DNA of 64,000 nucleotides from an endosymbiont of Escarpia spicata (GTDB lineage Bacteria > Pseudomonadota > Gammaproteobacteria > Chromatiales > Chromatiaceae), in assembly GCA_003349915.1 (NCBI GenBank), contig QFXE01000011.1, positions 31,523 through 95,522 on the forward strand, given 5' to 3'. Under the pieces are notes generated by a model. The model did no database searches. It saw nothing but the letters and a program-made list of their open reading frames with translations, and was not told where the DNA came from. A program made the position numbers and the translations under genes. Of this stretch, positions 46,048-55,547 are shown one piece after another; the first letter of the stretch is position 1, and the number at the start of each line of letters is the position of its first letter.

Positions 46048-47338
46048 TACTCTTCTGCTTCAAGGGCCGGTGGGACCTTTTTTCAAGCGCCTCGCCATGG
46101 ACTTGGAAGAATCCGGGCATACTGTTTTCAAGATAAACCTCAATGCGGGAGACCGCTTTTTCTTCAGTGGTGAGAATAGTGTGGACTACACCGGCACTAT
46201 TGAGCATTGGCCCGTGTTTCTGAAGCAGTTTCTGGAAGATTGTAAAATCACCACCATCTTCCTGTTCGGGGATGAACGCTCGTACCACAAGAGATCCTAC
46301 GAAGTTGCTCGTTTGCTCTCTATTGACGTATTTGTCTTCGAGGAGGGCTATCTCCGGCCTCACTACATTACTCTCGAAAAAGATGGCGTAAATGGACGCT
46401 CATCCATTCCGCGCACTCCAGAAGCATATAAAAATATCCAGGCTGAGGCCTTAAGACAACCAGCATCAGTCCCCTACTCATTTGCCCATGTGGGTTGGTA
46501 TGCGGCCGTCTATTTTTTTATGGGATGGCTTGGACAACGTCGCTTTCCGCACTACATCCACCATCGCCCATTCAAATGGCACAACGAGGCCGTAATATGG
46601 GTACGCGCAGCATTCAGAAAATACTACTACCGTTTTTGTGAACGCGGCGTCCTACAACAACTGACAACACACTATTCAAAGAGATTTTTCCTCGTACCAC
46701 TTCAGGTCCATAACGATGCACAGATAAAAATCTGGTCGTCGGTACCCTCTGCGGCTGCCTTTATCAGAAGAGTGATCTCCTCCTTTTCTAAACACGCACC
46801 GACAGACACCCTTCTGGTGATCAAACACCATCCACTGGACAGGGGCTACTCAGACTACACCCGAATTATCAATAAACTTGCTGACAAGTATGGCTGCAAA
46901 GCGCGGGTTATCTATGTCCACGACATGCATCTACCCACACTGCTGGATCATGCCAAAGGCACGATCCTGTTAAATAGCACGGTAGGTCTATCCTCAATAT
47001 TACATGGCACACCCGTGAAAACATCGGGCCATGCCATCTACAATATGGCAGGACTTACGTTTCAGGGGAATATGACAGCGTTCTGGAAAACCCAGGGCAA
47101 AGTTGACAGAAAGTTATATCAGCGATTCAGAAACCACCTCATAGAAAAAAACCAGATAAACGGAAATTTCTATCGGAAAACTCCAGGGCTAAAAAGTCAT
47201 TCAGGTATTGATTACCAACATCTATTTGAGCTTACACAGGCGTCAGAAGAGGCATCTCATTTCGTACCACCTCATGTTCTCCTCGATACCTATATCAATT
47301 CAGCACAGGATGGTATTAAACATTCGGACGTGGCGTGA
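46037..47338 (+). CDS. kpsS: Capsule polysaccharide beta-Kdo transferase KpsS
   Basis: 433 residues of the KpsS/LipB family, which adds the first beta-Kdo to phosphatidylglycerol in the terminal glycolipid of ABC-dependent capsules. Visible family segments: LLLQGPVGPFFKRLAMDLEE, IFLFGDERSYHKRSYEVARL, VFEEGYLRPHYITLEKDGVN, VIKHHPLDRGYSDY, TILLNSTVGLSSILHGTPVK. Length is normal and no lesion is seen. Its ATG lies inside the end of the kpsC remnant. It is convergent with the intact kpsC and separated from it by a hairpin. Confidence 0.93.
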   Translation: MTSNTLLLQGPVGPFFKRLAMDLEESGHTVFKINLNAGDRFFFSGENSVDYTGTIEHWPVFLKQFLEDCKITTIFLFGDERSYHKRSYEVARLLSIDVFVFEEGYLRPHYITLEKDGVNGRSSIPRTPEAYKNIQAEALRQPASVPYSFAHVGWYAAVYFFMGWLGQRRFPHYIHHRPFKWHNEAVIWVRAAFRKYYYRFCERGVLQQLTTHYSKRFFLVPLQVHNDAQIKIWSSVPSAAAFIRRVISSFSKHAPTDTLLVIKHHPLDRGYSDYTRIINKLADKYGCKARVIYVHDMHLPTLLDHAKGTILLNSTVGLSSILHGTPVKTSGHAIYNMAGLTFQGNMTAFWKTQGKVDRKLYQRFRNHLIEKNQINGNFYRKTPGLKSHSGIDYQHLFELTQASEEASHFVPPHVLLDTYINSAQDGIKHSDVA

Positions 47339-47349
47339 CCAGGATATCT

Positions 47350-47370
47350 ACCTGCTAAGTAATAGCAGGT
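47350..47370. terminator. Hairpin between convergent kpsS and kpsC
   Basis: ACCTGCTA - AGTAA - TAGCAGGT, a perfect 8-bp stem, 12 nt after the kpsS stop, followed by TTGG on the plus strand. The T-run is short, so termination may be inefficient. Its position between convergent genes supports the role. Confidence 0.6.
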
Positions 47371-47433
47371 TTGGAATTACAGAGCCGGACTTTACTAGTG
47401 CCAATTGGCATTATTACAAATATTGCTATTTTA

Positions 47434-49503
47434 CTAACCCTTTAAAAGTGAGCTCAAGACTTGTATTTTTCGGATTATAAAATTTCGTAACTTAATAAAC
47501 ACCTGATACCGTTTTGTTGTGGCATGTTTTTTTTGTTCAAATTCCAAGGCCTCCAAAAGCACCTCAATCGTACACAGTTCTTTGGTCTTTGGGTCCAGAT
47601 AGCGAGGATAGAGCAATAACGTTCCTGCTATCAATTCATCGAGACTCACTCGCCGATGGCGACGCTCACATCTTACCTCATCTTGTGTCAATCCCCAGCC
47701 GGCGTAAAAAGGCATTCCATAAGTATGTACTTCAATTCCCCGCATCAATGCTTCAAACCCAACTAGCGATGTCATTGTGTGTACGGCATCAGCATGTATG
47801 AGTACACTATCGAGTCCTACGTCTGTAACGACCAGATCACATAGCTTCAGAATATCTTCTCGTTCAACATGACCAATTCTGTTTCCAACCACTACATCAG
47901 GATGCGGTTTATAAATAATGTAACTCTCAGGTGCCTTTTTCCGTACACGCTTAATCAGATCCAAGTTAGACATACCTGAAGCTCCTAAGCGGACCGACGC
48001 GTCATCTTCAACTTGACCTGGCACCACAATGATATGTTTTAGACTTGGGATGTGAAGTTTACTTTGTGCAAAATAATTATATTTAGATAACTTTTTTTCC
48101 AGAATAACTCTTTTAACGGCATTAGCGCGTTCTAACAACTTTAGGTCAGCAGTAAAATCATAATGATTCAATATCTCCTCAAGATCACTTGACTCAGTTT
48201 GGTCAAAATAGATACCTTTGCTATCTACGACCAGCGAATAGGGCTGTGTTAAATCTGACCCGAGACCAACAGAACGCACAAAACCATCCTCAACATAATA
48301 GAGTGGAATCTTGTTTTCTGCAGCATATTGCCGAACCGCGTTAAAAGACTTTCTCCCCCAAATATATATGCGGCTTTTTGAATTTAAACCTTTTTTTAGT
48401 GCTTTTTTTAAATGCCTTTTTCTGAATAATGGGTTTATAAATATCTGATTCTCATATTTTATCTCTTTGAAGAATGGCCTGACAAACCCATGCTTCCATC
48501 GCGAAAAACCAAAATAGTAGCCTTTTGTGTCCATAGGTTTTGTTATTTTCTTCTGCTCGACAATCTCTTTTACGGCGTCAACAATGTCACATGGTTCATT
48601 CTTATACGGGTTAAAATATCGTGCGTATAAAATATAGGCCGCAGCAAATACCTCTTCGACTTTCAACTTTCGCTTACGGCGTTTACATTCTACCCTATCG
48701 TCCGTAATACCCCATCCCGCATAAAATGGCACCCCGAAACATGCGCACTGTTTCCCCAGAAGCAGTGCTTCAAAGCCCATCTGTGAGGTTTTTGTGTAAA
48801 TCTTATCGAACGACTCGAGTAGAGATATAGGATTTACGTTTTCATCTAATACGATGCACCGATTTCTAACAGTTTCAATATCAATGTCAGAAACTTTTTT
48901 TCCACAAAGCACATCAGGATGAACTTTAATGTACACCTCAGCATCTGGATTTTCAGCTACCGCTACATCTATCATCTCATCGGTAGTAAACCGATCAGCC
49001 TGACCGTACTTGAGCGAAGCATCACCTGACGTTTGTGCCACTATCAGTACGCGCCTCCGGTTTTCTGGGAAATACGAAGCATCAATATCGGGGGCATGAT
49101 TGTATTTGCTAATATGATGTTTTTTGATTAGCGTAATCGCCATGCGTGCCGTTTTCATCAGCGTTTCAGCACCAGAAAAGTCGAAAGTATTTAGCAGTAT
49201 TTCGAGTCGGCTAGACTGAGTGGAATCGTAGTAGATACCAGAATCATCTTCTACAATAGAGAAAGAAGGTGAACCATCCACCCCTAGACCAACAGAGCGA
49301 ATGAAGCCATCTTCAAGAAGAACGTACGACGTAGCAAATTTATTAGCAAGCTCTATTGCTTGCGCTCCGGAACGTTTTCTGCCCCAGCCATAGAAAACAC
49401 CGCTATGGCCTGCAACACGTTTTAATAAAGAAAAATATTCTATGTTATAAAAGCTGGAAACAGTATCAATTAACCTTTTTGATTTTGAATATTTACACAT
49501 CAT
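47434..49503 (-). CDS. kpsC: Capsule polysaccharide beta-Kdo transferase KpsC
   Basis: 689 residues with the duplicated architecture of KpsC: two Kdo-transferase modules, each with the WGRK...VEDGFVRSVGLG start (YGWGRKRSGAQAIELANKF / EDGFIRSVGLGVDG near residue 40-75 and IWGRKSFNAVRQYAAE / EDGFVRSVGLGSDL near residue 378-415), KxHPDV (KVHPDVLCG; KPHPDVVVG) and PFYAGWG motifs. The two modules add the alternating linkages of the poly-Kdo linker. AT-rich relative to kpsS. It lies at the end of the minus-strand capsule run, not in the usual kpsC-kpsS order. Confidence 0.95.
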   Translation of the reverse strand: MMCKYSKSKRLIDTVSSFYNIEYFSLLKRVAGHSGVFYGWGRKRSGAQAIELANKFATSYVLLEDGFIRSVGLGVDGSPSFSIVEDDSGIYYDSTQSSRLEILLNTFDFSGAETLMKTARMAITLIKKHHISKYNHAPDIDASYFPENRRRVLIVAQTSGDASLKYGQADRFTTDEMIDVAVAENPDAEVYIKVHPDVLCGKKVSDIDIETVRNRCIVLDENVNPISLLESFDKIYTKTSQMGFEALLLGKQCACFGVPFYAGWGITDDRVECKRRKRKLKVEEVFAAAYILYARYFNPYKNEPCDIVDAVKEIVEQKKITKPMDTKGYYFGFSRWKHGFVRPFFKEIKYENQIFINPLFRKRHLKKALKKGLNSKSRIYIWGRKSFNAVRQYAAENKIPLYYVEDGFVRSVGLGSDLTQPYSLVVDSKGIYFDQTESSDLEEILNHYDFTADLKLLERANAVKRVILEKKLSKYNYFAQSKLHIPSLKHIIVVPGQVEDDASVRLGASGMSNLDLIKRVRKKAPESYIIYKPHPDVVVGNRIGHVEREDILKLCDLVVTDVGLDSVLIHADAVHTMTSLVGFEALMRGIEVHTYGMPFYAGWGLTQDEVRCERRHRRVSLDELIAGTLLLYPRYLDPKTKELCTIEVLLEALEFEQKKHATTKRYQVFIKLRNFIIRKIQVLSSLLKG

Positions 49504-49712
49504 CTCATTAGGTTCAATGAATCAACGGCAGCCTAGTGTATGCATAGTTTTTGTGGTCTCATACACTGATACAACAGCAACACGCAAATAATTGATTAAT
49601 CTATTGTGATTCATTTTAATAATCATGTTTTGAATAATATTTATGCAAAATAATTTATATCTTCTTACAGTAAAACTTGAAAGATAGGATGGGCAAGATA
49701 TCAAGCAAGTGA

Positions 49713-51065
49713 TTAAGATTCAAAAGGTACAAAAAACGAGCGCTTACCCTCGACCATTTCTGACTGTCGCTCCCTAAATATTTCCCAATGCGCTACACGC
49801 TTTGGATTGATACCAAACTCAGGCGTTCCGATGTCAGCGGATGTGGTTTGTGAGTTTTTACGATGTGCAGCAAAAGTTAAAACTTTTTTCACAACTCCGA
49901 TACGTTTCATACCGTAAAAGATCTTAATTCGTTCAAAATACTCAGAGTCTGCACCGATTACATCGGTATAAAAATATCCAAGATCACAAAATACATCACG
50001 CTTTATCATCAAAGAAACCATCGAAACACGTTTTATAGGATAGATATTTTTTGCGAAAAACTGTCCATTGGGTTTAATTCTTACAAGCTGAGAAATAGAA
50101 GCGACGACTTGTTTATCTGCGTTTTTTTTCATTTGCTCTTGCAAACGTTCTGGATGTGACCAGTCATCGGCATCATGAAATGTTATATATTCTCCAGCAG
50201 CATGCTTTATACCAATATTTCTTGTAACAAATGGACCGGAACGCTGTTTTATAGAAATGACTTTGTACGATGTAAAACTTTCCTGCCGGCACAATTCGGT
50301 AAAAAGTTTTACGGTATCATCGCTACTGGCATCATCTACAAAAATAATTTCGATATTTTTATAAGTCTGCTCCATCAATGATCGAGTTGCAGGCACGATA
50401 AGCTCCGATTCATTGTATGCTGTCATTACAATGGAGACTTTTTGTCCATTTTTGACTGACATTTTCCTGGTATTTATGCAGACATTATCAATATAAAGCG
50501 GCTTACGACAGTCCACCTTGGCTAGTTGCTGCAAGCCAACTGCTATAAAATATGTATCAAGCATTCCAAAAGCCCTGGCCTCATCGAAATGCATGAAATA
50601 ATTATATAGATTAAAGCAGCTGCGCGGATAATTACATGCACTGCGTAACTTTTTCTCTATACTTTGAGAAGTGACTGTTTCAGGTTCAAAATAGAGTCTA
50701 CAGAAATACGCTTGCAACGTATCTAAGTCATGTCTATGAATCAAGCCCAATGCCTTATAGGGCGCTGCCTGGGTCAATTTTGATAGGATTTGCATGCGCA
50801 GTGAACTTTTTAATGAGTCAAAGACATCTTCCAATGCGTCTAAAGTAATTTTGTCAGTTTCACCGCGGTGGATTTTAGAGATGATTACGCAGAGTTGATT
50901 ACTGTTACACACACGCTCGAGCTTAGAAAACATGCCCAGCTTAAGAAGGATTGTACAATATAAGCCATTCGTCAAAGAAAGACATTTTCCAAGGAACAAC
51001 TGCAATCTAAGGCAGAGTTTTGGATTAGTGTTGCATGAAAAATAATCTTTGAGTATTTTATTCAA
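49713..51065 (-). CDS. Glycosyltransferase family 2 with long N-terminal extension
   Basis: 450 residues. The first ~200 are helical and unrecognised (Cys-rich: NTNPKLCLRLQLFLGKCLSL). A GT-A catalytic domain follows from ~205 (KVSIVMTAYNESELIVPATR; NIEIIFVDDASSDDT; GEYITFHDADDWSHPERLQE), with Asp-x-Asp-like HDADD for metal-nucleotide binding. Probably adds a sugar to the capsule repeat at the cytoplasmic face; donor and linkage unknown. Spaced ~210 bp from kpsC and ~200 bp from the next gene by AT-rich sequence, unlike the tight spacing of the export genes. Confidence 0.85.
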   Translation of the reverse strand: MNKILKDYFSCNTNPKLCLRLQLFLGKCLSLTNGLYCTILLKLGMFSKLERVCNSNQLCVIISKIHRGETDKITLDALEDVFDSLKSSLRMQILSKLTQAAPYKALGLIHRHDLDTLQAYFCRLYFEPETVTSQSIEKKLRSACNYPRSCFNLYNYFMHFDEARAFGMLDTYFIAVGLQQLAKVDCRKPLYIDNVCINTRKMSVKNGQKVSIVMTAYNESELIVPATRSLMEQTYKNIEIIFVDDASSDDTVKLFTELCRQESFTSYKVISIKQRSGPFVTRNIGIKHAAGEYITFHDADDWSHPERLQEQMKKNADKQVVASISQLVRIKPNGQFFAKNIYPIKRVSMVSLMIKRDVFCDLGYFYTDVIGADSEYFERIKIFYGMKRIGVVKKVLTFAAHRKNSQTTSADIGTPEFGINPKRVAHWEIFRERQSEMVEGKRSFFVPFES

Positions 51066-51266
51066 CTGTTTTCAGTGAGCATTCGAAAGCTCAATAACAC
51101 ATTTAGTGGACAAACCGTTAGAGGCACTAAGGAGCATGACACATTTGAACTGAACCTGGATAAATGCAGCATGCATAATAATGAATGATATTGCATACGA
51201 CTATTCATTGTTGGCAGTAAGTCAATACTATCAAAAGGATTTATCAATTGAATAATGGCGCGGCAC

Positions 51267-52448
51267 TTATTTTTTCCGATAAAAAAATCGTAATGGCCTA
51301 ATTAATGGCTTCTTTGAATCATTAAAATATGCATAGGGATCACGCTTAAACTTGTCTTTCTTTCTTTGGGAACGATCCTTTTCATCAGTCTTATTATTAG
51401 ATGCTTGTTTTTTTACTTGTCTCTGCGCCCTTCTGGCGGGAGGTATACTTTTTTTAGCTGGTGATTGAGGGATACTTTTAAATTCTTCGTTCTGACTTTT
51501 TAAGGCTAAATTATCTGCCCTCATTTTTTGGAATTGTTTTCTGAATGCGGATTGCAACACTTCAATCTTTTCGTTAAGTTGCTTAATTTTTTTCTGATAT
51601 CGTGTGACAGCATTTTTATCAAAACTATTTATTTCTATCGCCCCAGATCCAAGCGATTCCAGCCAGTAGTAAATGGCACTTTTATACTCGACTACTTTAT
51701 CTAGTAAAGCCAATTCTTCACCGGCCGCCTGCACATGAATTTGCGCGCCGAATCTTTTTCCTAATATTAATTTTTCAATAGCTTCTATTTCTGCAGGGAG
51801 ATTATTGTTTAGCGGGTATTCTTCTGAAGCACCTAACATTATTGAAATGATTTCAACAGGCATGGCATCTGAGTAGATCGACTTAGAACCCAAGAAGTGT
51901 TCAAACGATTTTTCAGTCAATTCAGTTTCTTTTTGTAAATCATCAGCGAAATAATAATACGCGTCGTAAGCGGAAGAAGATATTAGACTATAGAAAGCAT
52001 TAAAAACATATTTCAAGTGTTCAGCACCTGCTTTGACATTGATTGGATCTAGTAAATGCCTCCAGTTGATAATAAATTCAATTTCCAACCCCAACCTTTG
52101 CGCAACAATACGCCAAAGATCGATATAAAAAACGTTTAATGGTGTGTAAAGATAGTGCTTACCAAAAGGCTCTTTTAAACTATTTTCTAAATAACTTTGC
52201 ACCTCATCAACGAAATTATCTTCTAAGCCTACATACCAATTCTTATTGAAACCAACTGAATAATCCTCGTCTACTTTTTCCAAAAATGTAGCCTGTATCT
52301 TATGCATAACTTGGGAAGTAATAGAGGGCTCTACTGATTGTATATATTGATCATCCATGAAAGGTACTAGATTTCTAGCATCATTCTCGAAAAAAGTACA
52401 AATCACATAAAGCTTGTTTTTCATATCTATTTCCAAATTACTTTTCAT
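51267..52448 (-). CDS. Unrecognised capsule-locus protein with coiled coil and basic tail
   Basis: 393 residues from the ATG at 52448, chosen because it overlaps the upstream stop as ATGA. I recognise no family. The N-terminal half (KLYVICTFFENDARNLVPFM; YTPLNVFYIDLWRIVAQRLG) vaguely resembles sulfotransferase or nucleotide-recycling proteins of sugar loci but lacks a PAPS-loop I can identify. Residues ~285-330 form a coiled coil (YQKKIKQLNEKIEVLQSAFR). The C-terminus is strongly basic (KDRSQRKKDKFKRDPYAYF). AT-rich, consistent with the acquired cassette. A modifying or scaffold role in glycan assembly is only a guess. Confidence 0.6.
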   Translation of the reverse strand: MKSNLEIDMKNKLYVICTFFENDARNLVPFMDDQYIQSVEPSITSQVMHKIQATFLEKVDEDYSVGFNKNWYVGLEDNFVDEVQSYLENSLKEPFGKHYLYTPLNVFYIDLWRIVAQRLGLEIEFIINWRHLLDPINVKAGAEHLKYVFNAFYSLISSSAYDAYYYFADDLQKETELTEKSFEHFLGSKSIYSDAMPVEIISIMLGASEEYPLNNNLPAEIEAIEKLILGKRFGAQIHVQAAGEELALLDKVVEYKSAIYYWLESLGSGAIEINSFDKNAVTRYQKKIKQLNEKIEVLQSAFRKQFQKMRADNLALKSQNEEFKSIPQSPAKKSIPPARRAQRQVKKQASNNKTDEKDRSQRKKDKFKRDPYAYFNDSKKPLIRPLRFFYRKK

Positions 52449-53323
52449 TCGAATTCTTGTGAAAATATTAAAGCTTTTTGCATTGATACACGACTCCCAC
52501 GCCAATTCAACGGAATACTTTTACTATAAATTGAAGCGCAAAAATCCAAATCTAACTCATTATTGGTCGAGTATGTAAACCAATCATCACCACCTGCCGC
52601 CAAAAAGTCTTTCCAGACATTCTGAATATTACTTAAACGCCATAAGTCACTATCCTGCATAATACGCGTATGATGCGTAACACCCACTTTAAACTGTTCC
52701 CATAAGCCCGTATATTTGATGAATTTTAGCCAATTTGTTTCACGCTTTATCGCCATTAGAGGAATGCCATTATTAAATGCGGCCAGTGACAGATGTAAAT
52801 CAACATAAACCTCTCTCGTGAAATCATCAAAATCTAATGGAATGGATTTACTGTGATAAACAAATGTACCAGACCCCACTAGATTAACTGCGGTGTGGTA
52901 ATTCAACGATTTTTTGGCGCCAAAGACATGGGTCCGCTCGTAATACCACGATGCAGTATCCGGAATAATAGATCCATGCACTGTCAATCCTACTCGGTAG
53001 TTCATCGACTCAAGTAACGCAGACATGTGTTCTACGTAATCATCGGGGAAAACAATGTCATCATCCAGTGTAAAAGCTATATAATCATCTTTCTCATAGT
53101 CCAGGAAAATCATCTTTCCATTTGCGACTAGATCACCAAACGTATCCTTACCTAAAATGGGATATACATTTTCATACTGCGTTAAAAACTCAGGCGTCTC
53201 TTCAAATTCATTAAGATAAATATATAGGGCATCAAGTTGCTTGGATAAATTCTTAACTACCAAGTCCAAAGTTTCCACACGCCCCGGAAAAGTCGCCATG
53301 CTACCCACGCATCTAGTCCGCAT
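52445..53323 (-). CDS. Probable GT-A glycosyltransferase
   Basis: 292 residues. The N-terminus CVGSMATFPGRVETLDLVVK and the metal-binding-type cluster DYIAFTLDDDIVFPDDYVEH (DDD) are as in nucleotide-sugar-dependent GT-A enzymes of capsule loci. The second half (YHTAVNLVGSGTFVYHSKSI; DLHLSLAAFNNGIPLMAIKR) matches the acceptor side of related uncharacterised proteins. It overlaps the upstream gene by 11 nt and the downstream gene by 4 nt, so the three are coupled. Donor sugar unknown. Confidence 0.75.
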   Translation of the reverse strand: MRTRCVGSMATFPGRVETLDLVVKNLSKQLDALYIYLNEFEETPEFLTQYENVYPILGKDTFGDLVANGKMIFLDYEKDDYIAFTLDDDIVFPDDYVEHMSALLESMNYRVGLTVHGSIIPDTASWYYERTHVFGAKKSLNYHTAVNLVGSGTFVYHSKSIPLDFDDFTREVYVDLHLSLAAFNNGIPLMAIKRETNWLKFIKYTGLWEQFKVGVTHHTRIMQDSDLWRLSNIQNVWKDFLAAGGDDWFTYSTNNELDLDFCASIYSKSIPLNWRGSRVSMQKALIFSQEFE

Positions 53324-55469
53324 TGGCCCATCCTTTTAAACTACTGTTAGCCAAAAGAGTCCATTTATCCTCTCCCTTACCATCTTCTATATTATATGGC
53401 ATCAGAGAATCGTCTACTTTATGTGCCGTGAAATTAAATATATCGCTTGAAAACACCTTGTATTCTTGCTCAATTAATACTTCCAGCCATTTTGAGTCAC
53501 ATGAATTTTCATAGGAGCTTGAAAACATCGGAAGATTTCTATCTGATCTCCCCGACAATGTTGCACCACACAAACAACTACCCTGATGAAGGAATGTTCT
53601 CATCTGATCTTCGGCATGTTCTCGCAAATAAGTTTCATCTGATTGGCTCAAATACACTAACGCAGATGGTTTACCTACAACATCGGCATCAGTAACATCA
53701 TACCAATTCAGCATATCCTCAATGTAATATTTGCCATAATAGTCATTATTATCTATCTTGAACCAATAGCCTGCTTCTGAACTGCGGATAGCGTAATTTA
53801 AGCAGTTTCCAATATTTTGAGATTGATCCAAGATAGAGACTTTAAAACGCTCATTTTCATATTTTTTCTTTATTGCCTCACACGCATCCTTTTCGTAATC
53901 TGATACACTCAAAACCAAGTGCATGGTTACGTTTGTGTAAGTTTGGCGGTCAAACGTGGCTAGTATATTTTCCAAATTATCCACTCGCTTTGATACGCAT
54001 ATCATTTCAGCAGAGGGGAAATCATTATATTTAGATACCGCCTGCTGGCCGCTTGAAATACTATAAATCGTATCAATAAAGCATCCTTTTCTCTGTAAAC
54101 CTTTAAAACGTCTAAAAATCGCCAGCCAGTACTTTTCTCTACTTAAGGTTTTTGAATGTTCTATTATAAAATCATACAACTCACTTACACTGTAGAAATT
54201 CTTTGTTAATGAATCAAATGGACTGGGAAGAGGCTTACCAAATATGACAGGAATCGCTCCACTGGTAATTGCAATACTACAAAGATTGCATAAATCTTGA
54301 TTAGATCTATGTGTATTGCTAGTTAAAAGCATGAAACCACTACTACCCGAGATTACTGCAATTTCTTTCGGTGCTAACTTCTGATAAACCTTAACATTCC
54401 TTGAGTTAAATTTTTCCCATGTTCGTAACGGAACGTGCCCATGATTTGCTTCAAACAAACTTATTTTAAATCCAAAACCTACCAAATCTTCCGTTGCTTT
54501 TTTGAAAAGTGGAAATTGATAGAGGTCGGTAGCCACTGGAACTACTATCGTCATTAACTTAGAATTATTGCTTTTAACCGGAGAAAAGTTACAAACTTCA
54601 TACTCAAACGCTGTGACAGTCTCCTGTCTAAAACAATTTTTTAGCGGATGTAATGTAGACTCCAATGAGTTATGTTTTTTTGGCGAGTTCAGCTTAATGA
54701 TAGGAGTTTTGGTTCCCCGCAAAGCTTCCGTCAGGCTTGCCAATAACCTTTTTTCATCATCAGTTGTTGAACCAAACGGCAAAAGTTTGGAAGAACGATT
54801 TTGAATTAAAATAACATCAAAAAAGTCATTTAAAATCAACTCAATATTTTCCGAGCCTATCTTAATCGTCTGTAGTGTAGTTTCTAGCATCCCATAGAAC
54901 GGGTCATCACCAATCAAACCAATTGTTAATGGTGGAAAATTATTACAGAAATCTTTATGACGTATACGAAGTATGGGGTGCGGTACATCATTAAGACGGT
55001 CCACAACTTCCTCTATGTACCTATACGCATCTGAAACATTTAAAAAAACAGAATATTCAATACCATTACGCTTCAACTTAACATTTTCCATTTTTTTGAA
55101 GCTGGCTATCATTGTGTTTTTTTCAGTCGGCTTAACAACAACAGGGGTTTCCCTGACTATTAATACACAATGCTGGTCACTCTCATCTGACGCGATTATC
55201 AGCGAATTAATAAACTCAGAAGCATAAATAAAAACACTCTGTTCATACCACTCATTTAGATCAGCTCTTTCATCAAGGATTTTGCTGCTAGTAGGCATAT
55301 TGAAGTCAAAGCCGTCATTCACGGACACTTGTTCATCTGTTACGCTGAATGAGGTTTGAACGTTTACTATAACTTCAGAAGGTGATTCGCTTATCTTTCG
55401 AACTACTGACAGTTTAATCAAGTAGAGCGTATTGGCCTGAAGTTTTATTTGCTGGGTAAGTGTTTTCAT
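53313..55469 (-). CDS. Large protein with C-terminal family 2 glycosyltransferase-like domain
   Basis: 718 residues (ATG at 55469; a GTG precedes it). Residues 1-~290 are unrecognised and beta-rich. Residues ~300-450 look like a glycosyltransferase B-type or glycan-recognition half (VVPVATDLYQFPLFKKATED; SNTHRSNQDLCNLCSIAITS). Residues ~480-718 form a GT2-like domain (AEMICVSKRVDNLENILATF; LDQSQNIGNCLNYAIRSSEA; KIDNNDYYGKYYIEDMLNWY) with NND in place of the usual DxD. A bifunctional or chain-extending transferase is possible. Gene context is the capsule cassette; the function of the N-terminal part is unknown. Confidence 0.7.
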   Translation of the reverse strand: MKTLTQQIKLQANTLYLIKLSVVRKISESPSEVIVNVQTSFSVTDEQVSVNDGFDFNMPTSSKILDERADLNEWYEQSVFIYASEFINSLIIASDESDQHCVLIVRETPVVVKPTEKNTMIASFKKMENVKLKRNGIEYSVFLNVSDAYRYIEEVVDRLNDVPHPILRIRHKDFCNNFPPLTIGLIGDDPFYGMLETTLQTIKIGSENIELILNDFFDVILIQNRSSKLLPFGSTTDDEKRLLASLTEALRGTKTPIIKLNSPKKHNSLESTLHPLKNCFRQETVTAFEYEVCNFSPVKSNNSKLMTIVVPVATDLYQFPLFKKATEDLVGFGFKISLFEANHGHVPLRTWEKFNSRNVKVYQKLAPKEIAVISGSSGFMLLTSNTHRSNQDLCNLCSIAITSGAIPVIFGKPLPSPFDSLTKNFYSVSELYDFIIEHSKTLSREKYWLAIFRRFKGLQRKGCFIDTIYSISSGQQAVSKYNDFPSAEMICVSKRVDNLENILATFDRQTYTNVTMHLVLSVSDYEKDACEAIKKKYENERFKVSILDQSQNIGNCLNYAIRSSEAGYWFKIDNNDYYGKYYIEDMLNWYDVTDADVVGKPSALVYLSQSDETYLREHAEDQMRTFLHQGSCLCGATLSGRSDRNLPMFSSSYENSCDSKWLEVLIEQEYKVFSSDIFNFTAHKVDDSLMPYNIEDGKGEDKWTLLANSSLKGWANAD

Positions 55470-55547
55470 CACAGTATGTTAATCACTTCATGTACCGCTT
55501 CCAATTATCACAAATCTTCAACATTGAGAAATGATTTACAATCTCCA

